Assembly: GCA_040376605.1 (NCBI GenBank)
Contig: JBEIQI010000011.1
Location: 1-26,401 of the forward strand
Direction: 5' to 3'
Source of the DNA: JANWKQ01 sp040376605
GTDB lineage: Bacteria; Bacteroidota; Bacteroidia; CAIKAF01
DNA: 26,401 nucleotides
Position 1 is the first letter of the stretch. Each line of letters opens with the position of its first letter. The position numbers and the translations under genes were made by a program. The notes under the pieces were generated by a model, which was not told the origin of the DNA, did not search any database, and saw only the letters and a program-made list of their open reading frames with translations. Below are positions 24,469-26,401 of the stretch, piece by piece.

Positions 24469-24936
24469 CTACTTACCTTTACTGTTGATCCATTTCTCGG
24501 CATCTTTCATGCCATTGAAGAATTTAAATGCAATGGTATTATCGTTATCTGAACTTTCAATATTTGTTCTTATTTCCTCTAAAGCACTTAATAGATTCAA
24601 ATCAGTGGTTATTACTACAGCACACTTTTCGAAACTACTATTACCCAAAACATGTGCTATTAGTTCAGCATACCATTTCTGCAAGTCTGGAGAAATAATA
24701 AATCTATTTTCCCGATGATCACTAATCATAAACTTGGCTTCAGATTCTCGAATAAGGTCCATGGTTGCTTCCGCATCATTCATATAATCCTCATCGGTTA
24801 TATTGGCTGAATTAGAATTCCAAATAGTTATAACAGTTCCTGTATTCTCATCAAAATACATGGTTTTAAAGGCAATTTGATAAATTACCTTATAGGAATC
24901 AGGAATACCGTTCTCATTTGGAGCCGAGGACACCAT
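24469..24936 (-). CDS. Small SpoIIAA/STAS-like protein
   Basis: A 155-aa soluble protein without signal peptide or membrane segment. It resembles the small Bacteroidota proteins annotated as STAS/SEC14 or SpoIIAA-like: a first strand YFDENTGTVITIWNSNSANIT, a helix, then AKFMISDHRENRFIISPDLQKWY, a strand EKCAVVITTDLNLLSALEEI, and an end FKFFNGMKDAEKWI. This alternating beta/alpha layout fits a single STAS-type domain, and the D-x-R pattern followed by SPELQ-type helix recurs in that family from memory. The role is unknown; relatives are often linked to stress or regulation, but nothing here shows a partner kinase or sigma factor. Met27 is an alternative start. A weak -7-like TACATTTA lies just upstream (24960-24953). 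It appears to be a single-gene unit. Confidence 0.6.
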   Translation of the reverse strand: MVSSAPNENGIPDSYKVIYQIAFKTMYFDENTGTVITIWNSNSANITDEDYMNDAEATMDLIRESEAKFMISDHRENRFIISPDLQKWYAELIAHVLGNSSFEKCAVVITTDLNLLSALEEIRTNIESSDNDNTIAFKFFNGMKDAEKWINSKGK

Positions 24937-24984
24937 TTCATAAGTTTATAAATAAATGTAAGCATAAATTATTATAAAACAATC

Positions 24985-25002
24985 TGATCGAGTAAACGAT
25001 CA
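24985..25002 (-). terminator. Possible weak terminator after the truncated secreted protein gene
   Basis: Read on the minus strand, TGATCG and CGATCA form a perfect 6-bp stem with a 6-base loop, followed by GATTGTTTTAT. It is short and lacks a strong T-run. A second AT-rich hairpin (TTAGTA/TACTAA, 25031-25048) stands just after the stop codon at 25055. Either could end that transcript. Confidence 0.35.
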
Positions 25003-25054
25003 ATTTAGCTTAGAATTTATCCACTATTCCTTAGTATTTTATTACTAAATGGGT

Positions 25055-26401
25055 TTACCTTAAAACTTCAACTCTAATCGTATAACTCTTGGATGTTGAC
25101 CTTAATTGCAAAAGATAAATACCTGATGATAATTCAGATGGTATTTCCAAAACAATATTATTTGAATGAATGTGATGGTTTTGGCTTTTTATTATTGATC
25201 CATTCACACTGGTCCACTGCACCAAATAATCCTTAAATTCAGTAAACCCATTTAAATAGATAAATTGATTAGCTGGGTTAGGGTAAACAGTTATCGATTG
25301 AGAATTCTCCTCATTCATTCCGAGGTTCACATAAATAAATCCATCTGAGCTGAATACATTACTAACAAGGCCAGCGCCATTCTCTGATTTCGCAGTGATA
25401 TAATACCATTGATTAGTGATTAAGGTTATGGTATCCGTAAAATTAGTATAGAACCAGTTATCCTGCCAATTCACTACATTACTATCACCTGGGGTTGTAC
25501 CTATACAATAGTAGTAACTACTGATAGCAGAATTGGTATCCGCTGCAATATTCCAATTTCCACCAGCTAATAAATTAGTAGTAATGGTATCCTCATCAAG
25601 AATACTAAAATCATTAATATAATATAAAGGTGCAGGTGGAGTCCAATCTATATTTACGTCTTCATTAATAAATGCAGATAGATTATTGGAACTATCCTCA
25701 CTGAAACTATAAATAGCTCCTGCTGGAATAGAAGGTGTTGGATTTTGGAACAATAAATCGCATCCCAAACAATTCCCAACAATAATATTGGTTGCCGAAT
25801 TCGAATATCGTGATCGATATACTTTAATATTATTCACCTTGAAATTTGCGTTACCACTTCTAAAAGAAATATACTTCCCGGTATTGTAAGGGCTCGTATC
25901 AGTCCATTCTCCAATAAGTATATTATCCTGATACACTCTCATTACACCAGTAATGCGGTCGAAGAATACTTTATAATTATACCATTGGTTTGCTGCTATA
26001 GTCATAGCAACGGTATGTTCAAGTGTAAACACATCATTTACCACTTTGTAAATTTCTAAGGTTTGCTGGTCAACTCTAAACCAAACAAAATATGAATTGC
26101 CTCGATTCGTCAACTGTGCACTATCACAAAAGAAATGAAACCCTGCCCTGCGATTGGTTCCTACCCCGCCGATTGCTGCAGAAAATTCGTACATGTAAAT
26201 ATTAGATAAATCTTGCTTTAAAGATGCAAACATATTGGTATTACTGGAAGCTTCATCCGTTTGTTCAATTACCCCGCTATTTAAATTCCAAGTTCCAGAA
26301 GCTAACGTCCATTGAGAATTTAAAACACGCAAATCAAATTCATCCCGAAAAAATCATCGGTTGGAATTTGCATAATGCCCAGTTCCATTCAAATAAGAAA
26401 C
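25055..26401 (-). pseudogene. 3' part of a large T9SS-exported protein, interrupted by in-frame TGA (partial at right edge)
   Basis: The frame runs from the window edge for 15 codons (including NGTGHYANSNR), hits TGA at 26356-26354, and then continues open to the TAA at 25055. The downstream part (about 432 aa from FFRDEFD) has a concanavalin/LamG-like domain (VLNSQWTLASGTWNLNSG ... YISFRSGNANFKVNNIKVY), a Fn3-like segment (SSYYYCIGTTPGDSNVVNW ... YYITAKSENGAGLVS), and a type A sorting domain beginning VYPNP. From memory this order matches the C-terminal half of Bacteroidota secreted N-acetylmuramoyl-L-alanine amidase-like proteins, in which the junction reads like NGTEWRAN..NGFF.D.FD; TGA would replace the Gly. 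A free-standing start (TTG at 26332) would lack a signal peptide, so an interrupted longer gene is more likely. The amidase domain is outside the window. Confidence 0.65.

Noticed and set aside
26354..26356. TGA read as glycine (recoded genetic code)
   Set aside because: TGA as Gly exists in some candidate phyla, and Gly fits this site, but all other complete genes in the window contain no internal TGA, and the GNAT gene ends in TGA. One codon at one gene is better explained by mutation or error.
26330..26392. One-base deletion in the T6 run at the right-edge gene as the cause of the interruption
   Set aside because: Adding a T would join a different frame (PTDDFF) to RDEFD, but that frame has its own stop only about 14 codons upstream and gives no signal peptide. 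The same-frame TGA explanation needs a single substitution and preserves family spacing.

Overview
The window reads as a chromosomal segment of a low-GC member of the Bacteroidota. Three things support this: several secreted proteins end in type IX secretion system (T9SS) sorting domains (type A and type B); many promoters match the Bacteroidota sigma-A pattern, with a -7 box TAnnTTTG and a -33 TTTG; and a single-chain alpha/beta fused 2-oxoacid dehydrogenase E1 is present. I cannot place the organism below phylum. There is no rRNA, tRNA, CRISPR array, transposase or phage gene, so this is mostly core genome interleaved with large, fast-evolving surface genes.

Left part (1-7774), all minus strand: the N-terminal two thirds of a fused E1 dehydrogenase runs off the left edge. 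Behind a good terminator comes a very large secreted trypsin-like protease (lysyl-endopeptidase-like) with a PKD domain, an Ig-like repeat array and a T9SS type A tail. Next are aspartate kinase (lysC) and a GNAT acetyltransferase of the SSAT/diamine acetyltransferase type. A GC-rich, REP-like palindrome about 90 bp long sits directly in front of lysC.

Middle (7848-20410): mfd, the transcription-repair coupling factor, is on the plus strand. It converges on a minus-strand block through a perfect 44-bp palindromic bidirectional terminator. The block holds two adjacent paralogous T9SS type B proteins (1491 and 606 aa), then a UvrD/PcrA helicase that starts with TTG. The 1491-aa protein carries ten tandem Ig-like units of about 80 aa (240-bp DNA period). 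The 606-aa protein has one unit of that family plus one unit resembling the family in the protease at the left. Its last two PKD domains and sorting tail are clearly related to those of the 1491-aa protein.

Right part (20536-26401): a probable two-gene plus-strand operon encodes a hotdog acyl-CoA thioesterase and a membrane protein that combines a Tim44-like domain, two zinc ribbons and a TerB-like domain. It converges on asnS through a second perfect palindromic terminator (40 bp). After asnS come a small SpoIIAA/STAS-like protein and the 3' part of a large secreted protein. The latter resembles the C-terminal half of Bacteroidota secreted amidase-like proteins and has a type A tail. It is interrupted by an in-frame TGA exactly where the family seems to have a glycine, so it may be a pseudogene or carry a sequence error.

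The theme is housekeeping (DNA repair, amino acid and acyl-CoA metabolism, aminoacylation) interspersed with at least four T9SS cargo proteins. I found no wholly new multi-gene system. The best leads are the interrupted gene at the right edge, the repeat-array evolution in the surface proteins, the REP-like hairpin before lysC, and the Tim44/zinc-ribbon/TerB protein.
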